Shown here in pieces: positions 24,802 to 32,335 of a DNA stretch of 64,000 bases; position 1 is the first letter of the stretch, and each line of letters starts with the position of its first letter. The stretch is from CAYFUT01 sp964346395. GTDB lineage: Bacteria; Bacillota; Halanaerobiia; Halobacteroidales; Halobacteroidaceae. The position numbers and the translations under genes are program-made. The notes below the pieces were generated by a model. That model had not been told where the DNA came from. It saw only the letters and a list, made by a program, of their open reading frames with translations, and did not search any database. The stretch spans positions 1-64,000 of the forward strand of contig CAYFUT010000008.1 in NCBI GenBank assembly GCA_964346395.1, given 5' to 3'.

Positions 24802-25233
24802 CTATTTATTTTGCTGCCACAGAGGTAACCCAGTTTGCGGTTCAAATTTACGCTCCCACGCCTGTCCAGCATACTCTTCAATTATATATTCACAGGCAAA
24901 CACTATTGTCCCCTCTTCTAAATGGCCGCCATAAACTTGACCTTCCTCATTAGCCAAAGCAATATGAGCATGAACAATCGGAGAATCATCCTTAATAGAA
25001 ACATTTCCCGTCAAATTGACAATTTCCAAAGATTGATCTAATAACTGATCATTGTACTCTTGGTTTTGCTGATCATAATAAGAAATCATTGCTTTTTTCA
25101 CTGCTCCAATAGCTGATACTTTACCGGCTGTTATATTCTGTTGCTCAACAATTTCAGTCAATTGCTTTAATAAATCTCCATCAGTTTCTAACCGCCCTTG
25201 ATACACCTGTTCTAAATCATAAGTTCTTAACAT
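24802..25233 (-). CDS. PPC (DUF296) domain DNA-binding-type protein
   Basis: A 143-residue single-domain protein of the PPC/DUF296 family. Conserved elements are AGKVSAIGAVKKAMISYYD, SLEIVNLTGNVS and the histidine pair in IVHAHIALANEEG and YGGHLEEGTIV. In plants the domain is fused to AT-hook DNA-binding motifs. Bacterial stand-alone versions form trimers that bind metal through the histidines, and their role is unclear. There is no AT-hook here. The start follows AAAGGGGGAATAATA. The last residues WERKFEPQTGLPLWQQ are family-typical. Confidence 0.85.
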   Translation of the reverse strand: MLRTYDLEQVYQGRLETDGDLLKQLTEIVEQQNITAGKVSAIGAVKKAMISYYDQQNQEYNDQLLDQSLEIVNLTGNVSIKDDSPIVHAHIALANEEGQVYGGHLEEGTIVFACEYIIEEYAGQAWERKFEPQTGLPLWQQNK

Positions 25234-25346
25234 TATTATTCCCCCTTTTTTAATCTATCTCATTTTTTCATTTTTACTAATTTATATATATTTGATTGTT
25301 CCCTAGTGTTTTATTTTCTATAAAAAATCAACAACTTCCTCCTTGA

Positions 25347-25370
25347 AAACTTTATTTTCTAATAAAGTTT
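25347..25370. promoter_or_regulatory. Perfect 10-bp hairpin upstream of the thrE promoter
   Basis: AAACTTTATT and AATAAAGTTT flank loop TTCT, just before the -35 box at 25390. A wider frame TTGAAAAC ... GTTTTCAA encloses it. It could be a protein-binding palindrome or the end of an upstream transcript; no T-run is present. Confidence 0.35.
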
Positions 25371-25389
25371 AAGTGATCAGTTTTCAAAC

Positions 25390-25419
25390 TTGTAATCAGT
25401 AAAATTAATATGATACAAT
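25390..25419 (+). promoter_or_regulatory. Promoter of the thrE-type gene pair
   Basis: TTGTAA (25390-25395) and TACAAT (25414-25419) are 18 bases apart on the plus strand, 33 bases before the start codon. Confidence 0.6.
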
Positions 25420-25451
25420 AATAAAGAATTCTTTAAATAAGGAGGAAAATT

Positions 25452-26207
25452 ATGGTCGCTTCCAAACAGGTATTAGACATTGCTTCTTATGCTGGAGAAA
25501 TTATATTAGCTAATGGAGCAGAAATTTACCGCGTTGAAGAAACAATTAATAAAATCTGTCGGGCTTACAATATCAAATATGTAGAAAGTTTTGTTACTCC
25601 TACCGGCTTTTTTCTTTCTATTGATGATGGGGAATATATTCATACAGTAACTAAAAGAATTCACCACCGCTCAATAAATTTAACTAAAATTCAACTGATA
25701 AACCAATTTTCTCGTAATTTGCAACAGCAACCACTCAATTATGAAACAGCCTTGACTGAATTACACTCTATCAAAAATACAGAACCTACTTACAACTTTC
25801 CTGCTGTTCTAGTTCTAACTTCTCTAGCTTCCGCTATGTATGTCATTTTAACAAAGGCCAATTATTTCAATCTGTTTCCAGCTTTTCTAGGCAGCTTTAG
25901 TAGTCAACTAATAATCAAACAAAGCGGTTTTCTTAAAAATATCAACTATATTCCGGAAGTAACCGCCGGCTTTATCGGCGGAATAATAGCCTTAAGTTTT
26001 AATTCTTTTCAACCGGCATATGACCTAAGTGTGATTACTGTCAGCAGTATTTTACCCTTTGTTCCCGGATTTAGTGCTACTAATGCCATTCGCGATGCCA
26101 TTAATGGGGATTTGATTTCTGCTACTAGTCGGGGGGTAGAAGTAATTTTAACTTCTATCAGTTTAGCTGCAGGAGTAGCTTTTTCGCTAGGTGTGGTTAA
26201 CATATGA
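25452..26207 (+). CDS. Threonine/serine exporter ThrE-type, larger subunit (DUF1212)
   Basis: A 251-residue membrane protein matching the N-terminal part of ThrE. A soluble domain (1-115: SYAGEIILANGAEIYRVEET, then FVTPTGFFLSIDDG) precedes about five helices. ThrE exports threonine and serine. In many Firmicutes it is split, as here, into this DUF1212 subunit and a small DUF3815 subunit. The conserved VTAGFIGGIIAL and PFVPGFSATNAIRD stretches are in the membrane part. The start follows AAGGAGGAAAATT and a good promoter. The stop overlaps the next start by four bases (ATGA). Confidence 0.88.
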   Translation: MVASKQVLDIASYAGEIILANGAEIYRVEETINKICRAYNIKYVESFVTPTGFFLSIDDGEYIHTVTKRIHHRSINLTKIQLINQFSRNLQQQPLNYETALTELHSIKNTEPTYNFPAVLVLTSLASAMYVILTKANYFNLFPAFLGSFSSQLIIKQSGFLKNINYIPEVTAGFIGGIIALSFNSFQPAYDLSVITVSSILPFVPGFSATNAIRDAINGDLISATSRGVEVILTSISLAAGVAFSLGVVNI

Positions 26208-26644
26208 ACATCTTTATCGAAATAACGGCTAATTTCATTCTTGTACTTGGCTTTGGGATTTTACTGCAAGCGCCTAAAAAAAGTTTATTATTCCTGGGGT
26301 TAACTGGTACTATCAGCTGGACTGCATTTCTTAGCACCCACCAATTAACTACTAATATTATTATAGCCACCTTTATTGCTGCTTTAACTGTCGGCTTATG
26401 TGGAGAATTTTTTGCCCGCTTGCAAAAACTACCTTCCACAATTTTTATTGTAGCCGGAATTCTCCCCTTAGTACCTGGAGTTCCTGCTTATCAAATGATG
26501 CTTTATCTCATCAACGGCCAATATCTTCAAGGCGTCGAACAAGCCGTCACTACCCTTTTAATCGCCGGAGCAATTTCTTTTGGTATTGCTATTGTAGGAG
26601 GGGCAGCTAAAGCTTATTCAGATTACAGACAAAAAACAAAGTAA
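26204..26644 (+). CDS. Threonine/serine exporter ThrE-type, smaller subunit (DUF3815)
   Basis: A 146-residue membrane protein with four to five helices, matching the C-terminal part of ThrE (LPLVPGVPAYQMMLYLINGQ is the hallmark). It overlaps the larger subunit by four bases and should be translationally coupled to it. Together they would make one transporter for small amino acids. The stop lies two bases before the convergent K+ channel gene ends, with no hairpin visible between them. Confidence 0.88.
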   Translation: MNIFIEITANFILVLGFGILLQAPKKSLLFLGLTGTISWTAFLSTHQLTTNIIIATFIAALTVGLCGEFFARLQKLPSTIFIVAGILPLVPGVPAYQMMLYLINGQYLQGVEQAVTTLLIAGAISFGIAIVGGAAKAYSDYRQKTK

Positions 26645-26646
26645 GT

Positions 26647-27666
26647 TCAGTCTGCTTTAATATTTTCTTCAGCAATATAGATTAAGCTATCTCCAGCAGC
26701 AACCTGTTGTTCCCCTTCGGGATTAGTTATTACTTCTTGCCCGCGCTTAATGCCAATTAAGATTATATCCTGCTGCTGCTTATATTGTAAAAATAATTCA
26801 AAAAAATTTTTTCCCGCTTCCTCAGCATCAACCTCCCACATATAGATTTCATTGCCCTGTTCATTAGACAATAAGTCTTTCACTACCTTGGAAGTCCCTC
26901 CATAAAGAGCCGAGCGAACCAATAATTGACTATTAATATCATTATTAATAATAATTTCGTCAATATTAGCATTTTTTAGATGAACCTCATGTTTGCGGTC
27001 AGTAATTTCAGCAATTGTATAAATATTAGGATTCAAATTTTCAATGTTCAAAATAGTAAGTACCGTTTCAGCATCATTTCCCTGTTTATTCAAAACTATA
27101 GCTGCGTTAGCTGTAGGAATTCCTGCCTTTTCCAAGATCTCTTTATTCTCCATCTTACCGCTTACAAAATGAATCCGTGCATCTTCGGGGAACGGATCGC
27201 GATCAACATCAGCAACTAATACCATCCGTTTATACTTCACATTTTCATTCAGAATTTGATTAACAATTTCTTTAGTCTTTTCATTCCAACCGCAGATTAC
27301 AAGGTGATTTTCATACTCTGCTACCACTTCTCCCCGCTCCTTTCGCCGTTTAACAGCAATAAATACATCTGCTAACTTGGCTGTTATCCCCCCCATGGTT
27401 CCAATGCCCAATGTCATCAGCAAAATAGCTATACCTCGACCAGCCAACGTTTTAGGGTAAATATCCCCATATCCTACAGTAGTAGTTGTTACTACTGCCC
27501 ACCATAAGGCGTCACTAAAAGTTTTAAATTGGTCCCCCGGTTCTAAAAACAAAATTCCTATTGCACTTAACAATAATAGGCTCATCCCGATAAATACTAG
27601 CCGATATGTTTTTTTATCGAGTTCTTCTCTTACTTTTATTGTATAGTGGAGTATTTGGCTAAACAT
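26647..27666 (-). CDS. Two-helix potassium channel with RCK domain
   Basis: A 339-residue channel subunit. TM1 is at about 22-42, then a pore loop with the K+ selectivity filter TVGYGD (63-68), TM2 at about 77-101, and a cytoplasmic RCK/TrkA-N domain from about 120 (HLVICGWNEKTKEI) followed by a TrkA-C-like end. It should form a tetrameric, ligand-gated K+ channel of the MthK class. The RCK glycine motif here is GWN rather than the GxGxxG of NAD-binding RCKs, so gating by an ion or another ligand is likelier than by NADH (inference). It converges tightly with the thrE pair. The start follows GAAGGGAGCAAAT. Confidence 0.9.
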   Translation of the reverse strand: MFSQILHYTIKVREELDKKTYRLVFIGMSLLLLSAIGILFLEPGDQFKTFSDALWWAVVTTTTVGYGDIYPKTLAGRGIAILLMTLGIGTMGGITAKLADVFIAVKRRKERGEVVAEYENHLVICGWNEKTKEIVNQILNENVKYKRMVLVADVDRDPFPEDARIHFVSGKMENKEILEKAGIPTANAAIVLNKQGNDAETVLTILNIENLNPNIYTIAEITDRKHEVHLKNANIDEIIINNDINSQLLVRSALYGGTSKVVKDLLSNEQGNEIYMWEVDAEEAGKNFFELFLQYKQQQDIILIGIKRGQEVITNPEGEQQVAAGDSLIYIAEENIKAD

Positions 27667-27793
27667 ATTTGCTCCCTTCTCAATAAATATAACCTTTTGT
27701 ATTATTTTTCTCTCTCCAACAAAATTTTATGTAAATAATACTAGAATAAAAATCCATCCTTTTCTTCATCCTAAGAATTAAGGTGGTGCTTAA

Positions 27794-29104
27794 ATGGGAA
27801 GTCATCGCTACACAACAGTAGTTGTTGGCGCTGGTCCAGCTGGTTCAGCCGCAGCCTTAAAGTTAGCTGAAAAAGGAGTTTCAGTAGCTTTACTGGAACG
27901 AGGAGAAAAACCAGGCAGCAAAAACATGTTCGGCGGCAGTATCTACGGCAAACTGACCGCAGAGATAGTTCCTAACTTTTGGGAAAAAGCCCCTGTAGAA
28001 CGGAGAATAGTTACTGATGAATTATGGCTTATGGATAATAATTCGGCAGTTAAACTAGGCTTCAGCGGGTTAGAATTTAAAACAGAACCCCCCAATAAAT
28101 TTTCAGTTATCAGAAGTAAATTTGATCCTTGGTTGGCCCAACAGGCAGTAGACAAAGGAGCCCAACTGCTGACCAATACTCTAGTTACCGACTTGGTTTA
28201 TGAAAATACAGGTCTGCTGACTAATAAAGTGGTTGGGGTTAAATTAGATAGTGGAGAAATTATCCGCTGTGATGTAGTTTTATTAGCTGAAGGAGCAGCT
28301 GCTACCTTAACTGAACAGGCAGGCTTAAGGGGGGAAATCTCTAGTTCTCACTTGAAATTATATGTGAAGGAAGAATTAGCTTTACCAGCAGCAAAAATTG
28401 AAGAACGATTTAATTTAAAGCCCGACGAAGGAGCTAATCTAGGCTTTATTGGCTATCCAACTTCCGGTGCTATCGGAAAAGCCGGGATCTGGACTAATAA
28501 AAATTCCCTTTCCCTAGTGGTCGGAGCTTATTTAAACCAGCTTGTTTCTAAAGGATTAAGTCCTTATCAACTATTACAGCATACAAAATCACATCCGCTA
28601 ATAAGTAGATTATTAGAAAATGCAGAACCAATTTCTTATAAAGGACGCGTCATTCCTAAAGGAGGTTATAAAAAGATTCCTCAATTATATGATGACGGCG
28701 TTTTGGTAGCAGGAGACGCAGCTATGTTGGTCAGTGCTCGTCGGGGAACAGATTTAGCTATGTTCTCCGGGAGTTACGCAGCAGAAACTATTGCCCAGGC
28801 TCAAGCAGCTCAGGACTTTAGTAAAGAATTACTACAGGGCTATGAACAGAGATTACAAAACAGTTTTATCTTTACAGAACTTAAAAGTAAACAAAATACT
28901 AATCAATACTACCAACAACATCAAGATGCTGACTATCTGATGGCCAATACTATTACTAAAGCAGCCTATAATATGTTCTCAATTGACCAAGAAGCTTCGC
29001 AAAAGAAGATGAAAGAAATAACCGGAGAAATTTCTACTATGCAGCCCTTAGCTAAAACAATTATTGACCTTTATCAAGGTGCCCAAAACTGGAGGGTCTT
29101 ATAA
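27794..29104 (+). CDS. fixC: FixC-type FAD-dependent electron-transfer flavoprotein:quinone oxidoreductase
   Basis: A 436-residue flavoprotein. The N-terminal FAD site is VVVGAGPAGSAAALKLAEKG (10-29), with the GGSIYG stretch nearby, and a second FAD contact GVLVAGDAAMLVSARRGTD lies around 303-321. It matches FixC / geranylgeranyl-reductase-like ETF-QO enzymes, which with FixX pass electrons from electron-transfer flavoprotein to quinone or ferredoxin. The start follows AAGGTGGTGCTTAA. The stop overlaps the start of fixX (TAATG). The usual fixA/fixB (etfBA) partners are not in this operon. Confidence 0.88.
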   Translation: MGSHRYTTVVVGAGPAGSAAALKLAEKGVSVALLERGEKPGSKNMFGGSIYGKLTAEIVPNFWEKAPVERRIVTDELWLMDNNSAVKLGFSGLEFKTEPPNKFSVIRSKFDPWLAQQAVDKGAQLLTNTLVTDLVYENTGLLTNKVVGVKLDSGEIIRCDVVLLAEGAAATLTEQAGLRGEISSSHLKLYVKEELALPAAKIEERFNLKPDEGANLGFIGYPTSGAIGKAGIWTNKNSLSLVVGAYLNQLVSKGLSPYQLLQHTKSHPLISRLLENAEPISYKGRVIPKGGYKKIPQLYDDGVLVAGDAAMLVSARRGTDLAMFSGSYAAETIAQAQAAQDFSKELLQGYEQRLQNSFIFTELKSKQNTNQYYQQHQDADYLMANTITKAAYNMFSIDQEASQKKMKEITGEISTMQPLAKTIIDLYQGAQNWRVL

Positions 29105-29400
29105 TGAAAGATACAAAGCCAAATCAAAAATTGTTTACTGTTAAACCTGATTCGGAATCTCATATCACAATCAAAGAATCAGAACTTTGTCAATTAGAAT
29201 GTGAAGATAAACCATGTACTTACTACTGCCCTACCCAAGTCTTCAACTGGAACAACACTGAACAAATAATTGAAATAGATTATGAACGGTGTATAGAATG
29301 TCTAGCCTGCCCGCAGGGTTGTCCGTATAACAATATTCTCTGGCACTATCCCCCAGGAGATTACGGAGTAGATTATACAGCAAACAACCAACAGACTTAA
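29104..29400 (+). CDS. fixX: FixX-type ferredoxin-like protein
   Basis: A 98-residue ferredoxin-like protein. It has a cysteine-rich first half (CQLECEDKPCTYYCPTQVF) and a 4Fe-4S motif CIECLACPQGCP, then the FixX-typical end ILWHYPPGDYGVDY. It is the electron-transfer partner of FixC, with which it overlaps by one base. It probably forms a complex with FixC at the membrane face. A bidirectional terminator follows. Confidence 0.9.
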   Translation: MKDTKPNQKLFTVKPDSESHITIKESELCQLECEDKPCTYYCPTQVFNWNNTEQIIEIDYERCIECLACPQGCPYNNILWHYPPGDYGVDYTANNQQT

Positions 29401-29470
29401 AATTTGATGGCTAACTTCTAACTATTTAAAGTTTAAAGAGCTTGAAAAGTATCTATACTCGTTAACAAAA

Positions 29471-29498
29471 AAGTCGCCTATCGGCGACTTGGTTTTTT
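29471..29498. terminator. Bidirectional terminator between fixX and the pgsA-type gene
   Basis: AAGTCGCC (29471-29478) and GGCGACTT (29483-29490) with loop TATC. There is a T-run on the plus side and an A-run on the left, so it works for the converging genes on both strands. Confidence 0.85.
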
Positions 29499-29507
29499 AT
29501 GCTTTTA

Positions 29508-30041
29508 TTAATTCTGTAATTCAGCATCCTGAAAAAAATACTTATAACTATCTAAACAGTATCTAGCTCCTGAAAAAAGTGCGAGAGGGATAGCAATAAA
29601 TATTGCCGGTTTTAAAATATTAATCTGCCAAATATAAGCAGCACCAGTTATGTATAATAAAAATGTCGCTACTTTACCTACTTTACTAGGTTTGATAACC
29701 CTTTTATCTGCAAAATAAACAAAAATAGCCCCAATTAAAATAATTAATTCCCTTCCTAAAATAACTATCATTATACTAAGAGGCAGAATTTTTTTGATTG
29801 TTAAGGCCACAAAAATACTAATCAGCGTTAATTTATCAGCCAAAGGATCCAAAATTTTACCTAATTGAGAAACTTGATTAAAAGTCCTGGCTATGTAACC
29901 ATCAAATAAATCCGTTAATCCCGAAATAATAAATAAAATTCCTGCAATTAAATAATGGTGTTCTATGTTAGCGAAAAAAAAGAATAAAAAGAAAGGAAGA
30001 ATCAAAATTCGGGATAAAGTTAAATAATTAGGTATTGTCAT
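29508..30041 (-). CDS. pgsA: CDP-alcohol phosphatidyltransferase (PgsA-type phosphatidylglycerophosphate synthase)
   Basis: A 177-residue membrane enzyme with about five helices. The CDP-alcohol motif DG-x2-AR-x8-G-x3-D-x3-D is fully present (DGYIARTFNQVSQLGKILD then PLAD, around 48-71). It joins CDP-diacylglycerol to an alcohol, most likely glycerol-3-phosphate, to start phosphatidylglycerol synthesis. PgsA is the best fit by length and by the opening TIPNYLTLSRILI, but cardiolipin- or inositol-phosphate synthases share the motif. The start follows AGGAGGAAAGCAAA. Confidence 0.85.
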   Translation of the reverse strand: MTIPNYLTLSRILILPFFLFFFFANIEHHYLIAGILFIISGLTDLFDGYIARTFNQVSQLGKILDPLADKLTLISIFVALTIKKILPLSIMIVILGRELIILIGAIFVYFADKRVIKPSKVGKVATFLLYITGAAYIWQINILKPAIFIAIPLALFSGARYCLDSYKYFFQDAELQN

Positions 30042-30067
30042 TTTGCTTTCCTCCTACTACTACCTAC

Positions 30068-30367
30068 TTAATCTTGGTCTTCTTCAGCTACTTTTAACTC
30101 TCCATTATCCAATTTCTGATCTAAAATTTCTAAATTCTTATTTAACTTTAATTCCAAATGTAATGATTTATAGCAGCCGGGACAAACCAATTTTTTATCA
30201 ACAGCATAAGCAAAATCTTCCTGTCCATAACTAGGTTGAAAATCATAATTCCTTCTAAAGACTGAATCAAATTCTTGGCTGCAGTGGCCACAAGTTATAA
30301 ATAACTTTATCTTCTCCTTTTGTTTTGTAAAACCAAATATTTCTTTTATTTTTGACCATAAGCCCAT
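30068..30367 (-). CDS. Small zinc-ribbon protein of unknown role
   Basis: A 99-residue soluble protein with two CxxC pairs, CGHC (about 25-28) and CPGC (about 57-60), separated by a 28-residue loop, followed by a Leu/Lys helix and an acidic tail. Probably a zinc-binding structural domain. The N-terminus GLWSKIKEIFGF is amphipathic and might touch the membrane. It starts after AAGGAAGGGTGA and lies between pgsA and acyP on the same strand, likely one transcript. I do not recognise the family. Confidence 0.65.
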   Translation of the reverse strand: MGLWSKIKEIFGFTKQKEKIKLFITCGHCSQEFDSVFRRNYDFQPSYGQEDFAYAVDKKLVCPGCYKSLHLELKLNKNLEILDQKLDNGELKVAEEDQD

Positions 30368-30387
30368 ATTAATTACTCACCCTTCCT

Positions 30388-30666
30388 TTAGTATTTAATG
30401 CTAAAACGAAAAAAATCTCCATCAGGTTCTATCCATTCCACATCATAATTTTCTATTTCTGCTCTAGTTGGCCCCTCCCGCAGAAAATCAATTAATTCCT
30501 TTAATGATTCTTCAGCTCCTTCAGCAACTATCTTTACTTGATTACCAGACTGATTTCTAATATATCCTTTTATTCCTAATCTGGTAGCCCGCTGTTGAAT
30601 AGAAGATCTATAGCCTACTCCTTGTAAGCGTCCTGTTACTAAGGCTTCAATTGCTTTTTCCGCCAT
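30388..30666 (-). CDS. acyP: Acylphosphatase
   Basis: A 92-residue cytoplasmic enzyme that hydrolyses acyl phosphates such as acetyl-phosphate. The active-site motif GRLQGVGYRS (with the catalytic Arg) and the second-strand Asn in GYIRNQSGNQVKIVAEG are intact, and length is typical. I chose the ATG at 30666, which follows AGGGGGAATTTC; a longer in-frame start at 30699 has no ribosome site. Confidence 0.93.
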   Translation of the reverse strand: MAEKAIEALVTGRLQGVGYRSSIQQRATRLGIKGYIRNQSGNQVKIVAEGAEESLKELIDFLREGPTRAEIENYDVEWIEPDGDFFRFSIKY

Positions 30667-30841
30667 GAAATTCCCCCTGGTTTTTTTATTTTCCTGCAAA
30701 CAATATTATTCCATAGATTACAAGATTAATAAGTCCTATCGGTAATTAGTTCCCTAACCTTCTAATTTAATATCTTCGATGAAAATATATAAGTTCCTCT
30801 TTTATAAATGAATTTTAATAAATTATAATTTTTCCTCTTCG

Positions 30842-30879
30842 TAAAAAAACAGTTAATCTTCTGGAGAAGATTAACTGTT
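30842..30879 (-). terminator. Strong terminator downstream of cheY
   Basis: AACAGTTAATCTTC (30848-30861) and GAAGATTAACTGTT (30866-30879) form a perfect 14-bp stem with a four-base loop, followed on the minus strand by seven T residues. Confidence 0.9.
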
Positions 30880-30920
30880 GTTAAGAACTATTAACTTATT
30901 TATGTAAAATATAAGCTTTC

Positions 30921-31283
30921 CTACTCAAGTAATTTATCTAATGTTTCTTTTACTTTCTCGGGCTTGATCGGTTTGACAATAAAATCCTTTGCCCCCGCTT
31001 CAATTGCTTCTAAAACCATAGGCTTCTGCCCCATAGCACTACACACAACAATTTTAGCATCGGGATCATATTCTATTATTCCCTTAGTAGCTTCAATCCC
31101 TCCCATCCCCGGCATAGTAATATCCATACTTACTAAATCCGGTTCAAGTTCTTTATATTGCTCAATTGCATCTTCACCATTTTCTGCCATTCCAGCCACT
31201 TTATAACCATGTTCTTTTACTATCCGAGCTAACATCGTACGCATAAAATTAGCATCATCCGTTATTAATATTTCCTTTGACAT
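30921..31283 (-). CDS. cheY: Chemotaxis response regulator CheY
   Basis: A single-domain response regulator of 120 residues. The acidic pair is D9/D10, phospho-acceptor D54 is in VSMDITMPGM, the switch Ser/Thr position is S82 in VVCSAMGQ, and K104 is in FIVKPI. The CSAMGQ word is typical of Firmicute CheY proteins that bind the flagellar motor switch. It has its own transcript (terminator at 30842) and no cheA or cheW beside it. The ATG at 31283 follows TTGGGGGGTAAAAAG; a longer start at 31298 overlaps that ribosome site. It would link the two chemoreceptors in this window to the flagellar motor if the rest of the pathway is encoded elsewhere. Confidence 0.9.
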   Translation of the reverse strand: MSKEILITDDANFMRTMLARIVKEHGYKVAGMAENGEDAIEQYKELEPDLVSMDITMPGMGGIEATKGIIEYDPDAKIVVCSAMGQKPMVLEAIEAGAKDFIVKPIKPEKVKETLDKLLE

Positions 31284-31389
31284 CTTTTTACCCCCCAACT
31301 CAAATCAGTTCCTCACTTTAACGTAAGCTTCAATCCAACTTAACTACTTCTTTTATCATTTTAATACACCAAGTAAAAAAAATCAACCC

Positions 31390-31935
31390 TTAATTTTCAT
31401 CCTTGCTGGCTATAATCTGCTCTACTACTGCTAAATAATCTACAAGAACTAACCCTTTGCTGGAAATCAATAATTTTTCTTTAGCAATTTCTTCATAAGG
31501 AATACTTTTTCTTCCCCCCTGCTGCATTCCTTTCCAGTATTCAGCAAGCACTTCAAAAGGTAAATAATAAATTTCATCTAACTCATTAAAATAAATAATT
31601 AGAAATCCAAGTCCTCCATTTAACACCCAATCCTTCAAATATTGGTATTGATGCTGCTTGACATTACTTAAATCAAACCTAGTATTAACATTTGTCTCTT
31701 TAGCATCAAAAGCTAAAGGAGTCCCCTTGTAAGTACCAATATAATCGACTGTAGATTTCTGCTTATAAAAACCACTAGTTATTTTCCCCGTCCGAGAATT
31801 AATATCCAGCACCTTTACAGGAGTGGGAATCTTTTGAATTAAAGCTTTATCTTGAAATAAATACTGCTTATTTGTAGTTTCAATCATATTTTCTAAAGTC
31901 TGTCCCCGATTAGCATAATTTAAGTCATACCCCAT
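31390..31935 (-). CDS. recU: Holliday junction resolvase RecU
   Basis: A 181-residue nuclease of the RecU family (Firmicute Holliday junction resolvase, a PD-(D/E)XK fold). The opening NYANRGQTLENMIETTN is the family N-terminus. The active site is visible as STVDYIGTYKG and AFDAKET (the D and the E/DxK). FLIIYF and YYLPFEVLAEYW follow as in relatives. It resolves recombination intermediates and biases RecA loading. The ATG at 31935 after AAAGGGATAAAT is preferred over 31956. Confidence 0.88.
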   Translation of the reverse strand: MGYDLNYANRGQTLENMIETTNKQYLFQDKALIQKIPTPVKVLDINSRTGKITSGFYKQKSTVDYIGTYKGTPLAFDAKETNVNTRFDLSNVKQHQYQYLKDWVLNGGLGFLIIYFNELDEIYYLPFEVLAEYWKGMQQGGRKSIPYEEIAKEKLLISSKGLVLVDYLAVVEQIIASKDEN

Positions 31936-32008
31936 ATTTATCCCTTTCTCTCCCATTATAGATGACCAAAGCTAAAACTTTATTTATTTCTTTAAAATCT
32001 GACTGGAA

Positions 32009-32101
32009 GGAGGTGGGTATTTTCACCTGACCTCAAAAGTTTTTTGTTTACGGCTATGGAATAAACAAAAAAGTTTTCTTGAAGGTAAAATACCCACCTC
32101 C
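32009..32101. repeat. Long imperfect inverted repeat (93 bp) between recU and a small membrane gene
   Basis: The outer arms GGAGGTGGGTATTTT (32009-32023) and AAAATACCCACCTCC (32087-32101) are perfect complements. They continue inward with small bulges to GTTTTTTGTTTA / TAAACAAAAAA around a loop near 32051-32061. Each arm is about 40 bases. There is no T-run right after the stem on either strand. It looks like a small palindromic mobile or regulatory element rather than a terminator. Confidence 0.75.
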
Positions 32102-32152
32102 CCCCCGGTCTGTTAATAGCTTTCATTTTAAAGTTGGATATCTATATTATTC

Positions 32153-32335
32153 TTAAAACTTACTTGCTACTAAAAGTAAAACCCTTCCTCCCATCCAGGA
32201 TAAAGCTAAAATCAATAGTAACTTTATTAATTTATCCCAAAATTTTATAACGCGATTAATAATTGCTTTTAAATCAATTTTAATGATAACTACTATTAAA
32301 ACTAATAAAAGTACTACATCAACTATTTTCTTCAT
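32153..32335 (-). CDS. Small hydrophobic membrane protein
   Basis: A 60-residue protein with two hydrophobic helices (about 4-20 and 36-55) joined by a short basic loop (NRVIKFWDKLIKL). It overlaps the end of the beta-propeller lipoprotein gene by 17 bases, which suggests translational coupling. I do not recognise a family. It is probably real because of the consistent membrane character and the overlap, but the ribosome site is not strong. Confidence 0.55.
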   Translation of the reverse strand: MKKIVDVVLLLVLIVVIIKIDLKAIINRVIKFWDKLIKLLLILALSWMGGRVLLLVASKF

